Part shown: positions 38,460 to 49,564 of the stretch, piece by piece
Layout of the letters: each line of letters starts with the position of its first letter
How positions within the stretch are numbered: the first letter of the stretch is position 1
DNA from: Paraburkholderia sp. CNPSo 3272
GTDB lineage: Bacteria; Pseudomonadota; Gammaproteobacteria; Burkholderiales; Burkholderiaceae
NCBI RefSeq assembly: GCF_024206495.1
Contig: NZ_JAMBPQ010000002.1
Location: forward strand, 248,001 to 312,000
Direction: 5' to 3'
DNA length: 64,000 nt
Translations under genes and position numbers: made by a program
Notes under the pieces: model-generated
What the model was told of the DNA's origin: nothing
The model's database searches: none
The model's input: only the letters and a program-made list of their open reading frames with translations

Positions 38460-39104
38460 TTATTCCTCATTTTCGCGCTGCAGCAAATGATAGTGAACCG
38501 CCCCCGCCCGGCCCTCGCGCACCACGCTCCAGCCAGCCAGCGCGGGCCGCGCAGCCGGATCGATGCGCTCACCCGATTCCACGTAAAGCCAGCCGTCCGG
38601 CGCGACGAGCGGCGCGGCCAGTTCGAGCGAGCGCTCGAGCAGCGCGGTGTCGCCGAACGGCGGGTCGAGGAACACCACATCGAACGATCCTGGAGCGAGA
38701 TTGGCCGCGAGGCGCAGTGCATCGGCTTCCGCGATTTCGATCATGCGCGCGCCAAGATGCGCCTGGTTCGCGCGCAGTTGCGCGGCGGCGCGCGCGCTGC
38801 GCTCCACCATCACGACCCGCGCAGCGCCGCGCGAGGCCGCCTCGAAGCCGAGGCCGCCGCTGCCCGCGAAAAGATCGAGACAACGCAGGCCGTCGAGACG
38901 CTGGCCGAGCCAGTTGAAGAGCGTTTCGCGCACGCGGTCGGGAGTCGGGCGCAGACCATCGAGGTCGAGCACCGGCAGCGGCGTGCGCTTCCAGTCGCCG
39001 CCGATGATGCGGATCGTGTGCGCGCCGCCACCGCCGCCACGTGCGCGCGGATCGGACTGATGGGTGCGGCCGCCTTGGCCGCGTGAAGGTGAAGAACGGG
39101 TCAT
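38460..39104 (-). CDS. rsmD: 16S rRNA (guanine966-N2)-methyltransferase RsmD
   Basis: This SAM-dependent enzyme methylates G966 of 16S rRNA. It has 214 residues from MTRSSPSRG. A basic, Gly-rich N-terminal segment of about 28 residues precedes the domain. Motif I is CLDLFAGSGGLGFEA and the catalytic motif IV is FLDPPFGD. The frame is open 49 codons upstream, but that part has no similarity. It is divergent from ftsY, with 282 bp between them that carry the promoters; a TTTGGCC/GGCCAAA inverted repeat is visible there at about 39130-39147. Confidence 0.92.
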   Translation of the reverse strand: MTRSSPSRGQGGRTHQSDPRARGGGGGAHTIRIIGGDWKRTPLPVLDLDGLRPTPDRVRETLFNWLGQRLDGLRCLDLFAGSGGLGFEAASRGAARVVMVERSARAAAQLRANQAHLGARMIEIAEADALRLAANLAPGSFDVVFLDPPFGDTALLERSLELAAPLVAPDGWLYVESGERIDPAARPALAGWSVVREGRAGAVHYHLLQRENEE

Positions 39105-39386
39105 GCGTTGGATAGTACGGCTGCGTGCATTTGGCCTCCGGCGGCCAAACTGCCGGCGGAACTCGACTGTGGGGTTCGACGCTTTAGCATCGCCCCCCCA
39201 ATGCGCGCACGTTACCACAGGCTCGCGCAGGCGCCGCGTGCGCGCCGCCACGCTCCTCGGCGACGGCGCAGCGACTCCAGCTAACGCGCCTGATAAAATG
39301 CCATGTTTTCCGCGCGCTACCTCTTCCTATGCCGTCGCTGACCGCCCCTCGGTCCGATCCGCAGCGCGCCTGACCCACCCCAGACC

Positions 39387-40538
39387 ATGTTCAGTTTCTT
39401 CAAACGATTCCGCGGCTCGAAGGACGCCGAGAATGCGCCGGCCGAGAACGCGCAGGACGAAGCCACCCTCGAGGTGCCGGACGAGGCCGTCGATGCGCGT
39501 GCCAACGCGGCGCACGAACCGTCGCCTGCGCCGTCCGCTCCACCGGCCGTGACCGCTCCGGTCGAGCCGCAGCAAGCCGACGACGACGAACCGGAAACCG
39601 TCGAAATCGTCCCGCCGCCCGCGCTCGAGCCCGAAGCCAGGCAATCGTGGCTCAAGCGCCTGAGATCGGGGCTCTCGAAAACCGGTTCGAACATTCAGAG
39701 CATCTTCGTCAACGCGAAGATCGACGACGAACTCTACGAAGAGCTCGAAACCGCGCTGCTGATGTCGGATGCGGGCGTCGACGCGACCGAATATCTGCTC
39801 GAAACGCTGCGCCAGAAGGTGCGCGCCGAGCGCCTGACCGACGCTCAGCAGGTGAAGAACGCCCTGCGCGAACTGCTCGTCGGCCTGCTCAAGCCGCTCG
39901 AAAAGTCGCTCATGCTCGGCCGCGCGCAGCCGCTCGTCATGATGATCGCGGGCGTGAACGGCGCGGGCAAGACCACCAGCATCGGCAAGCTCGCCAAGCA
40001 TCTGCAAAGCTTCGACCAGAGCGTGCTGCTCGCCGCCGGCGACACCTTCCGCGCCGCCGCGCGCGAACAGCTCGCGATTTGGGGCCAGCGCAACAACGTG
40101 ACGGTCGTGCAGCAGGAAAGCGGCGACCCGGCGGCGGTGATCTTCGACGCCGTGAGCGCCGCGCGCGCGCGCCGCATCGACGTGGTGATGGCCGACACCG
40201 CCGGCCGCCTGCCCACGCAATTGCACCTGATGGACGAGCTGAAGAAGGTCAAGCGCGTGATCGGCAAGGCGTTCGACGGCGCGCCGCACGAGGTGCTGCT
40301 CGTGATCGACGCGAACACGGGCCAGAACGCGCTCGCCCAGGTCAAGGCGTTCGACGACGCGCTCGGCCTGACCGGCCTCATCGTCACGAAGCTCGACGGC
40401 ACCGCCAAGGGCGGCATTCTCGCCGCGATCGCGCGGCAGCGGCCGATTCCCGTGTATTTCATCGGCGTGGGCGAAAAGGTCGAAGACCTGCAGCCGTTCG
40501 TGGCCGAAGAATTCACCGACGCGCTGCTCGGCAGCTGA
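39387..40538 (+). CDS. ftsY: Signal recognition particle receptor FtsY
   Basis: This SRP receptor GTPase targets nascent membrane proteins to SecYEG. It has 383 residues. The short amphipathic N-terminus MFSFFKRFRG is followed by an acidic A domain (to about 85), the N domain and the G domain: G1 [19 protein letters not shown] and TKLDGTAKGG. In many betaproteobacteria ftsY adjoins rsmD, as here. It ends at a strong terminator. Confidence 0.97.
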   Translation: MFSFFKRFRGSKDAENAPAENAQDEATLEVPDEAVDARANAAHEPSPAPSAPPAVTAPVEPQQADDDEPETVEIVPPPALEPEARQSWLKRLRSGLSKTGSNIQSIFVNAKIDDELYEELETALLMSDAGVDATEYLLETLRQKVRAERLTDAQQVKNALRELLVGLLKPLEKSLMLGRAQPLVMMIAGVNGAGKTTSIGKLAKHLQSFDQSVLLAAGDTFRAAAREQLAIWGQRNNVTVVQQESGDPAAVIFDAVSAARARRIDVVMADTAGRLPTQLHLMDELKKVKRVIGKAFDGAPHEVLLVIDANTGQNALAQVKAFDDALGLTGLIVTKLDGTAKGGILAAIARQRPIPVYFIGVGEKVEDLQPFVAEEFTDALLGS

Positions 40539-40569
40539 AAGCCGCCTTTAGCCGGTCTGGATGCACGAA

Positions 40570-40600
40570 GGGCGTCGTTCTCGCGAACGACGCCCTTTTT
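40570..40600 (+). terminator. Rho-independent terminator of ftsY
   Basis: GGGCGTCGTTC/GAACGACGCCC form a perfect 11-bp stem with a TCGC loop and TTTTT tail, 31 bp past the stop. Confidence 0.93.
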
Positions 40601-40633
40601 CATTGGCGCGGCCTGCGTCAGCCGGTCAGACAC

Positions 40634-41281
40634 TCACTCCGTATCCGGCTGCATGCCCGGCGCGGCGCGCGCGAAGGCGTCTAGCGTGAGCGCGTAGTCG
40701 TTGATGCGCTGAATGGTCGGGTACAGCGTCGTGTCGATCTTGAAGCGGTTCGCGTTGTAGACCTGCGGCACGATGCAAAGATCGGCGACGGTCGGCGTAT
40801 CGCCGAAAGCCAGCTTGCCGGTGCGCGAATCGCTGGCGAGCCGCTGTTCGAGCGTCGCGAAGCCCGCCTCGATCCAGTGGCGGTACCACGCGTCTTTCGT
40901 CGCGTCGTCCGCGCCCACGGTGTGCTTCAGGTACTTGAGCACGCGCAGGTTGTCTACCGGATGGATCTCGCACGCCACCTGCAGCGCGAGCGAGCGCACG
41001 TGAGCGCGATCGACAGGCGACTTCGGCAGCAGCGGCGGCTCGGGATGCGTCTCTTCCATATACTCGATGATCGCGAGCGATTGCTGTAGCGTGTGCCCTT
41101 CGTCGTCGACCAACGATGGGACGATCGCGTCGGGATTCACCTGGCGGTAGGCGGGCTTGAGCTGCTCGCCGCCGTCGCGCACAAGGTGAACCGGCACGTA
41201 CTCGTACGACAGGTTCTTCAGATTCAGCGCAATTCGCACCCGATACGACGCCGAACTGCGGAAATAGCTGTAAAGCTTCAT
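40634..41281 (-). CDS. maiA: Zeta-class GST: maleylpyruvate/maleylacetoacetate isomerase
   Basis: This glutathione-dependent cis-trans isomerase has 215 residues. The thioredoxin-fold N-terminus has the zeta signature SSASYRVRIALNLK (about 9-22), with the classical SSC cysteine replaced by Ala as in many bacterial members, and the helical domain follows. The substrate is probably maleylpyruvate, because the next gene downstream of the promoter is a short fumarylpyruvate-type hydrolase rather than a full-length fumarylacetoacetase. Maleylacetoacetate cannot be excluded. The start is the MKLYSYFRSSA methionine. Confidence 0.88.
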   Translation of the reverse strand: MKLYSYFRSSASYRVRIALNLKNLSYEYVPVHLVRDGGEQLKPAYRQVNPDAIVPSLVDDEGHTLQQSLAIIEYMEETHPEPPLLPKSPVDRAHVRSLALQVACEIHPVDNLRVLKYLKHTVGADDATKDAWYRHWIEAGFATLEQRLASDSRTGKLAFGDTPTVADLCIVPQVYNANRFKIDTTLYPTIQRINDYALTLDAFARAAPGMQPDTE

Positions 41282-41324
41282 GCTCCTCTCTTGCTCCTCT
41301 TGAATCGTGATGCAGCGCGCGCCC

Positions 41325-42023
41325 TCAGACGACGCGCACGGCGAATTCGCCGATCCCCGCCACACCGCCCGTCATCAGATCCCCCTTGACCACGGCGCCC
41401 ACGCCTTCGGGCGTGCCGGTGTAGATCAGGTCGCCGGCCTTGAGTTCGAAGAGCGTCGAAAGGAACGCGATCGTATCGGCGACCGGCCAGATCATCTGTG
41501 AGATGTCGGCGCGCTGTTTCTCCTCGCCGTTGACCGCGAGCCAGATTTCGCCCTTCGCGAGCTGGCCGATCTTCGAAACCGGATGGATCGGGCCGATCGG
41601 CGCCGAGTGGTCGAAGCCCTTGGCCGTATCCCACGGACGACCGAGCTTTTTCGCCTCGCCCTGCAAGTCGCGGCGCGTCATATCGAGGCCGAGCGCGTAG
41701 CCATACACGTGGTCGAGCGCGCTCGCGACGGGAATGTCCTTGCCACCCTTGCCGATGGCCGCGACGAGCTCCATTTCGAAGTGCACGTTCTGCGATTGCG
41801 CGGGATACGGGAATTCGGCGGTCGAGCCGGGCGCAACGTAGAGCACGGCGTCGGCGGGCTTCGAGAAGAAGAACGGCGGTTCACGGTTCGGATCGTGGCC
41901 CATCTCGCGCGCATGCGCTTCGTAATTGCGGCCAACGCAGTAGATCCGCCGCACCGGGAAACGCGTATCGCTGCCCGCCACCGGCACCGAGGCGAGCGCC
42001 GCCGGCTCGAATACGTATGTCAT
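41325..42023 (-). CDS. Fumarylacetoacetate hydrolase family protein (fumarylpyruvate hydrolase-like)
   Basis: This metal-dependent C-C hydrolase has 232 residues, the short single-domain form typical of fumarylpyruvate hydrolase (NagK) and acylpyruvases. It shows IYCVGRNYEAHAREMG near the N-terminus, the metal-binding Glu residues in HFEMELVAAIG and the C-terminal TGTPEGVGAV. With the isomerase 43 bp downstream it matches the last two steps of gentisate degradation (maleylpyruvate to fumarylpyruvate to fumarate and pyruvate). The gentisate dioxygenase is not adjacent. A minisatellite lies upstream (42149-42190). Confidence 0.87.
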   Translation of the reverse strand: MTYVFEPAALASVPVAGSDTRFPVRRIYCVGRNYEAHAREMGHDPNREPPFFFSKPADAVLYVAPGSTAEFPYPAQSQNVHFEMELVAAIGKGGKDIPVASALDHVYGYALGLDMTRRDLQGEAKKLGRPWDTAKGFDHSAPIGPIHPVSKIGQLAKGEIWLAVNGEEKQRADISQMIWPVADTIAFLSTLFELKAGDLIYTGTPEGVGAVVKGDLMTGGVAGIGEFAVRVV

Positions 42024-42148
42024 GGAGTTCTCCGTCTTTGTAATGGCGCGTGCGCGAGGCACGCGGGCCTGTAGATCGTACGGCTTGCGCCGCCGGAACA
42101 ATCGCGAGTGTAACGCGCTGCGGTGGGGGTGCGCGGCGCCGCCTTCAC

Positions 42149-42190
42149 GCGGCCGGCGAGGCGCGGCCGGCGAGGCGCGGCCGGCGAGGC
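42149..42190. repeat. Three perfect 14-bp tandem repeats
   Basis: GCGGCCGGCGAGGC is repeated exactly three times (42149-42162, 42163-42176, 42177-42190) in the intergenic region between the divergent hydrolase gene and ybiB. The unit is identical to 26329-26342. Confidence 0.95.
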
Positions 42191-42278
42191 ACCGCGTGCT
42201 CGTGCGATACTTCCCGCATCCCCCATTTTGAATTCGACGGCGGCCCGCCGCACGCCGTCGAACGAACCGCGCTCGCCC

Positions 42279-43241
42279 ATGATCACCGCCGACTCCACCG
42301 ACATCTTCCCGTGCGCCCGCTTCATCAAGGAGATCGGCCGCGGACCGCACGGCGCTCGCTCGCTCTCGTCCGAAGACACGCACGCCCTCTACGCAGCCAT
42401 GCTCGACGGCCGCGTGCCCGAACTGGAGCTGGGCGCGGTGCTGCTCGCCTACCGCCTCAAGGGAGAAACCGCGGACGAACTGGCCGCCATGCTCTGCGCT
42501 GCGCACGCCTCGTTCGCGCCGCTCGCGGTGCCGCAAGGCGACTATCGGCCCGTGTCGATCCCAAGCTACAACGGCGCGCGCAAGCAGCCGAATCTCGTGC
42601 CGCTGCTCGCCTTGCTGCTCGCGCGCGAAGGCGTGCCGGCGCTCGTGCATGGCGTCGTCACCGATCCGGGCCGCGTCACGAGCGCGGAAATCTTCGCCGC
42701 ATTGAATCGGCCCGAAGTACACGATCACGCCGAAATCGAGGCGCAACTCGCGGCGGGCCGCGTGGCGTTTTCGTCGATCGAAACGCTCGCGCCCAAACTC
42801 GCGCGCCTGCTCTCGATGCGCCGGCGCATGGGCGTGCGCAACTCCACGCATACGCTCGTGAAGCTGCTGCAGCCGTTCGCGGAGCCGGGCCTGCGTCTCG
42901 TGAACTACACGCACCCGCCGTATCGCGAAAGTCTGAGCGCCCTGTTCGCGGCGCATCCGGAAGCGGCGGTGGGCGGCGCGTTGCTCGCGCGCGGCACCGA
43001 GGGCGAAGCCGTTGCCGATACGCGCCGCCAGGTGCAGGTCGACTGGCTGCACGACGGCATCTGCGAAACGCTGGTCGAACCGGAGCGCTCGTCGCCCGGC
43101 GCGCCCGAAGTCGATCTCCCCGAAGGCCGCGACGCGCCCACTACGGCCGCCTGGATCGACGCCGTGTTGCGCGGCGAAGCGCCGGTTCCGCATGCGATCA
43201 CGCGCCAGATCGAGACGATCAAGCGCATCGCGAAGCGTTGA
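42279..43241 (+). CDS. ybiB: YbiB/TrpD2-family nucleic-acid-binding protein
   Basis: This is a 320-residue protein with the fold of anthranilate phosphoribosyltransferase (glycosyltransferase family 3; N-terminal helical domain about 20-80, then the GT3 domain), but it belongs to the YbiB/TrpD2 branch. In E. coli YbiB lacks phosphoribosyltransferase activity and binds DNA and RNA without sequence specificity. Visible features are SYNGARKQPNLVPLLA and MRRRMGVRNSTHTLVKLL. It stands alone, divergent from the hydrolase gene and upstream of the leuA leader region. Confidence 0.85.
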   Translation: MITADSTDIFPCARFIKEIGRGPHGARSLSSEDTHALYAAMLDGRVPELELGAVLLAYRLKGETADELAAMLCAAHASFAPLAVPQGDYRPVSIPSYNGARKQPNLVPLLALLLAREGVPALVHGVVTDPGRVTSAEIFAALNRPEVHDHAEIEAQLAAGRVAFSSIETLAPKLARLLSMRRRMGVRNSTHTLVKLLQPFAEPGLRLVNYTHPPYRESLSALFAAHPEAAVGGALLARGTEGEAVADTRRQVQVDWLHDGICETLVEPERSSPGAPEVDLPEGRDAPTTAAWIDAVLRGEAPVPHAITRQIETIKRIAKR

Positions 43242-43380
43242 CGATCGAACCCGAAACACGTCGCCTAAGCCGCCCGGAGCCGCGCGGGGCGGGTGACGCA
43301 CGCGTTCCTCTCCAGGCCCATCGGTACGCTTCATCGGCGATCTTCACGCATCTTCACGCGGCCCATCTGCAAAATCGCTG

Positions 43381-43409
43381 TTGACACGCGCAACCGCCGT
43401 GATTTACAT
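43381..43409 (+). promoter_or_regulatory. Candidate leuA promoter
   Basis: TTGACA (43381-43386), a 17-bp spacer and TTACAT (43404-43409) form a good sigma70 promoter. The transcript would start near 43416, directly at the leader-peptide ATG. A perfect 13-bp palindrome, CATTCG-A-CGAATG (43407-43419), spans the end of the -10 box and the leader ATG. Confidence 0.6.
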
Positions 43410-43416
43410 TCGACGA

Positions 43417-45472
<2,056 letters not shown>

Positions 45473-45613
45473 CGCCTTCCGCGCGCGGTGCGCGAAGCAG
45501 CTTGAGTTTGAGCAGGGAAAGCGGCGGCATTGTTGAGCGCCGGCGGCAAAACGGGCCGTCGGCGTGCGCCTGAAGCGCCTACGCGGCGGTTCAGCGAGTG
45601 GACTTACCGGTCG

Positions 45614-45997
45614 TCACTCGATCGCGCAACGCGTCGCCTGCCATGCGAGCAGACGCCAGTGGCCCCCTTCCTGTGTCTGAATCGCCGTATAGGCGATCGG
45701 AAAGAGCAGCGCACCGTTGTTCGCTTCCATCTCGATGAGCACACGGCCCGAGACCACGCAGGCCTCGTTGCCCACGTGCAGCAGGTCCTGCGACTGGATC
45801 TCGATCTGGCGGTAGCGGCGGCGGCCCGCCGTGATCGCGTCGATGAACTGCTGCTTGGTCTCGCGTTTGCCGTTGGTGTGCACGAAGGTCGCGTGGTCGG
45901 ACAGCAACTGATCCAGCGACGTGCCGTCGCCGTCGACCATCGCGCGAAAGCGCTCGCGCTCAAGTCCGCGAATCGCATCGATTAGTTCTGCCGCCAT
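45614..45997 (-). CDS. NTF2-like/DUF4440 family protein
   Basis: This is a 127-residue single-domain protein of the NTF2/SnoaL-like superfamily (DUF4440), with the typical ATFVHTNGKRETKQQFIDAI and the later VVSGRVLIEME strand. Members are small cone-shaped pockets used as ketosteroid-isomerase-like enzymes or ligand-binding proteins; the function here is unknown. It converges with leuA and is preceded by a long non-coding region. The upstream sequence contains a TATAAA-like box and a CGCAAG-GATA-CTTGCG palindrome about 95 bp before the start. The frame is open upstream, but MAAELIDAIRG is the start fitting the family. Confidence 0.85.
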   Translation of the reverse strand: MAAELIDAIRGLERERFRAMVDGDGTSLDQLLSDHATFVHTNGKRETKQQFIDAITAGRRRYRQIEIQSQDLLHVGNEACVVSGRVLIEMEANNGALLFPIAYTAIQTQEGGHWRLLAWQATRCAIE

Positions 45998-46460
45998 CGC
46001 TTGAGCCCCTTGCGCGTCGGCCCGCGCCTGAGCGCAGATCGACGCCGAAGATTTTCTGCATACGTCTGGCTGAAATTTATACCAGGTTTTGGCGCAAGGA
46101 TACTTGCGATCAAAGACAACGCCTCCATGTATGGTGCATACGCCACGCGCCGGCGAAAACCGCGCGTTTGGCGCCAGCGTCATCCACGGGCGCGCCCGGA
46201 TGTCGCAGCGCAGCACTTTCGTCTTCGTCCGATGTCTATTTAGTAGACTGCGTGGCATCCAGGCGCTGCGCCGCCCTTCGAGCGTCGCCGATTCAACCCT
46301 TTATTTCCCGCGCACTCGCGCCGGACTGCGCCCCGTTCTAGAGTGTTCCTTCGGCCCGCCCCTGCGCGGGCCTGCGCCGGGCGCCAGGCCCCGCCCTGCT
46401 TGCCTGCCGGCGTTTAGTGTAATCTATCGATACAACCATTTCGATAGGAATCAAGGAACC
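45998..46460. other. Non-coding region upstream of rpoH and the NTF2-like gene
   Basis: I see no convincing gene here. It contains a 6-bp-arm palindrome, CGCAAG-GATA-CTTGCG (46093-46108), on the NTF2-like gene side, and a 7-bp-arm inverted repeat, CTATCGA-N10-TCGATAG (46424-46447), 13 bp before the rpoH -35 box. The middle part is GC-rich without further structure that I can identify. Confidence 0.6.
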
Positions 46461-46489
46461 TTGAAGCCCCTACAGACTCCAAGTATTAG
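46461..46489 (+). promoter_or_regulatory. rpoH promoter
   Basis: TTGAAG (46461-46466), a 17-bp spacer and TATTAG (46484-46489) fit a sigma70 promoter whose -10 box is overlapped by the CIRCE operator. The -35 half also resembles the sigma32 CTTGAA motif, so autoregulation is possible. Confidence 0.55.
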
Positions 46490-46512
46490 CACTCGGGGAT
46501 TCAGAGTGCTAA
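46486..46512 (+). promoter_or_regulatory. CIRCE element (HrcA operator) upstream of rpoH
   Basis: This is a perfect match to the CIRCE consensus TTAGCACTC-N9-GAGTGCTAA, with the exact 9-nt spacer. It starts 82 bp before the rpoH GTG and overlaps the predicted -10 box and start point, where HrcA binding would block transcription. The hrcA gene is not in this window. Confidence 0.93.
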
Positions 46513-46567
46513 CATCCACCGTGGAGTCGGTGTCTGACTTTTGCAAGATTCCTGAGGAGTTCGCTAC

Positions 46568-47503
<936 letters not shown>

Positions 47504-47530
47504 GCCACCGCAGGGTCTCGACGCCATACA

Positions 47531-47561
47531 AAAAACCCCGTTCCAGCGAACGGGGTTTTTT
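47531..47561. terminator. Terminator of rpoH (bidirectional form)
   Basis: CCCCGTTC/GAACGGGG form a perfect 8-bp stem with a CAGC loop, flanked by A upstream and TTTTTT downstream, 28 bp after rpoH. Confidence 0.93.
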
Positions 47562-47585
47562 CTTTTGCGCGCTGTACGCCAAGGA

Positions 47586-47615
47586 AAAACGCCGCGGCAC
47601 CCTGCCGCGGCGTTT
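47586..47615 (-). terminator. Terminator of the nag operon
   Basis: AAACGCCGCGGCA/TGCCGCGGCGTTT form a 13-bp stem with a 3-nt loop; on the minus strand TTTTTCC follows. It lies 66 bp beyond the nagE stop. Confidence 0.85.
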
Positions 47616-47681
47616 GTGTTTCCGGCGCTGCTAAATCGCAGCGGCGCTCAGCACACCGTATGCTGGTTGTCGGCGAATCGA

Positions 47682-49445
47682 TTACGCCGGCTGGAGCGCC
47701 AGTTCGCGTGCATAGCGGCGCGCGGCGTCGCCTACCACGATGTGCAGCGTATCCGCCGAAGTCCATACCGTTTCGAGCGCGCCGAGTTTCTCGCGATCGA
47801 CGGCTGCCGGGTCGCGCACGATCACGCGCAGGCGCGTGGCCGCTACGGCGTCGAGCGAGACGATGTTGGCAACGCCGCCAAACGCCGCTAGCCAGCGCGA
47901 CGGATTCGGATCGAGCGGGCCGTGCGCGACATCCACGCTCGCGTCCGCCTGAGCAGCGTGCACGGCCTGAGCCGCAGGCTGTGCCGCGGGAGCCGCCCTG
48001 CCAGCCGCGGAACTGCCTCGTGCGATTTCACCGCGAATCTCATCGGCGATGATGTCCGCTTCCGGCCCGATGATGACCTGCACGCTTTCGCCGCCGCGCT
48101 TAAGCACGCCGCGCGCACCGATCGCCTTCAACGCCGGCTCGGAAACATGCGCCGGATCGGCCACGGTTAGACGCAGACGCGTCGTGCAGGCATCGACCAC
48201 CTTGAGGTTGGCCGCGCCGCCCAGCGCCTCGATATAACGCGCAGCACGCGAGAGCGATGCGGCCGTTGCCGCGCCGCCAGCAGCCACTGCAACGCCCGAC
48301 ATCGACGAGGCGATTGCCGTATCGCCCGCCGAGGCTTCGCGGCCCGGCGTGGGCAGATTGAAGCGGCGGATGAAGAAGCGGAACAGCCCGTAGTACACCA
48401 CCGCATAGACCACGCCGAGCGCAATTGCATACCAGCCGTGCGTGGAGAGCCCGTAGTTCAGCACGTAGTCGATCGCGCCCGCCGAGAAGGTAAAGCCGAG
48501 CTTGATGCCGAGCAGCGAGCAGATCGCGAGCGACAGGCCCGTGAGCACCGCGTGAATCGCGTAGAGCACAGGAGCGAGGAACATGAACGTGAACTCGATC
48601 GGCTCCGTCACGCCCGTGAGGAACGAGGTCAGCGCCATCGAAAACAGTAGGCCGCCCACCATCGCGCGCTTTTCTTTCGGGGCTTCGTGCAGCATCGCGA
48701 GGCAGGCTGCCGGCAGGCCGAACATCATCACCGGGAAGAAGCCGGCCATAAAGCTGCCCGCCGTGGGGTCGCCCGCGAAGAAGCGGTGCAGGTCGCCCGT
48801 GACGGCCGCGCCGCCGGCTGCCGGCGTGAACGAGCCGAACACGAACCACACGAGCGAGTTGAGGATGTGGTGCAGACCCGTGACGAGCAGGAGCCGGTTG
48901 AGCAAGCCGTACACGAAGGTGCCGATCGCGCCCGCCGTGGTGAGCCAGTGGCCGGCGGTGTCGATGACGCCCTGCACCGGTCCCCACACGTAGCCGAATA
49001 CGATGCCCAGCACCAGACACGTGAGCCCCGTGACGATCGGCACGAAGCGTTTGCCACCGAAGAACGCAAGGAACTCGGGCAGCTTGATGTCCTTGAAGCG
49101 GTTGTACAGCATGCCCGCGACGACACCGGCCACCACGCCCGACAACACGCCCATGTTGAGCTTGTCGTTGATGTCTTTCATCACGGCGGTCTGGACCAGG
49201 TAGCCCAGTGCGCCCGCGAGGCCGGCAACGCCGTTATTGTCTTTCGCAAAGCCCACCGCGATGCCGATCGCAAACAGCAACGGCAGGTTGTCGAAGATCG
49301 CGCCGCCCGCGTCGGCGATGATCTTGATGTTGAGCATGTCGGCCTGGCCGAAGCGAAGCAGGATGCCGGCGACCGGCAGCACTGCGATGGGAAGCATCAG
49401 CGCGCGGCCGAGGCTTTGAATCTTGAGAAACGGATTGCCATCCAT
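47682..49445 (-). CDS. nagE: N-acetylglucosamine PTS permease NagE (EIIC-EIIB plus degenerate EIIB)
   Basis: This is an inner-membrane PTS permease that imports GlcNAc and phosphorylates it to GlcNAc-6-P. It has 587 residues. The EIIC domain spans about 1-365 (MLPIAVLPVAGILLRFG; ITEPIEF-like VTEPIEFTFMF with the sugar-binding Glu). EIIB spans about 400-475, with the phospho-cysteine Cys420 in VVDACTTRLRL. An Ala-rich linker (476-512) leads to a second EIIB-like domain (about 517-583: WLAAFGGVANIVSLDAV, ATRLRVIV) where Val534 occupies the cysteine position. Phosphate must come from the EIIA domain of NagF, encoded 119 bp upstream. It is last in the nagR-A-B-F-E operon. Confidence 0.93.
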   Translation of the reverse strand: MDGNPFLKIQSLGRALMLPIAVLPVAGILLRFGQADMLNIKIIADAGGAIFDNLPLLFAIGIAVGFAKDNNGVAGLAGALGYLVQTAVMKDINDKLNMGVLSGVVAGVVAGMLYNRFKDIKLPEFLAFFGGKRFVPIVTGLTCLVLGIVFGYVWGPVQGVIDTAGHWLTTAGAIGTFVYGLLNRLLLVTGLHHILNSLVWFVFGSFTPAAGGAAVTGDLHRFFAGDPTAGSFMAGFFPVMMFGLPAACLAMLHEAPKEKRAMVGGLLFSMALTSFLTGVTEPIEFTFMFLAPVLYAIHAVLTGLSLAICSLLGIKLGFTFSAGAIDYVLNYGLSTHGWYAIALGVVYAVVYYGLFRFFIRRFNLPTPGREASAGDTAIASSMSGVAVAAGGAATAASLSRAARYIEALGGAANLKVVDACTTRLRLTVADPAHVSEPALKAIGARGVLKRGGESVQVIIGPEADIIADEIRGEIARGSSAAGRAAPAAQPAAQAVHAAQADASVDVAHGPLDPNPSRWLAAFGGVANIVSLDAVAATRLRVIVRDPAAVDREKLGALETVWTSADTLHIVVGDAARRYARELALQPA

Positions 49446-49564
49446 TGAACTGCCTCCAGTCTCTATCTCTTGCTTGACGTGTGTGGGTGAGAGAAGCCGG
49501 CGCGCGATCGCTGCGCACGCCGGCGTGTTTTAAGGATTACTTAGGGTGGGTGAAACAGAAACCA

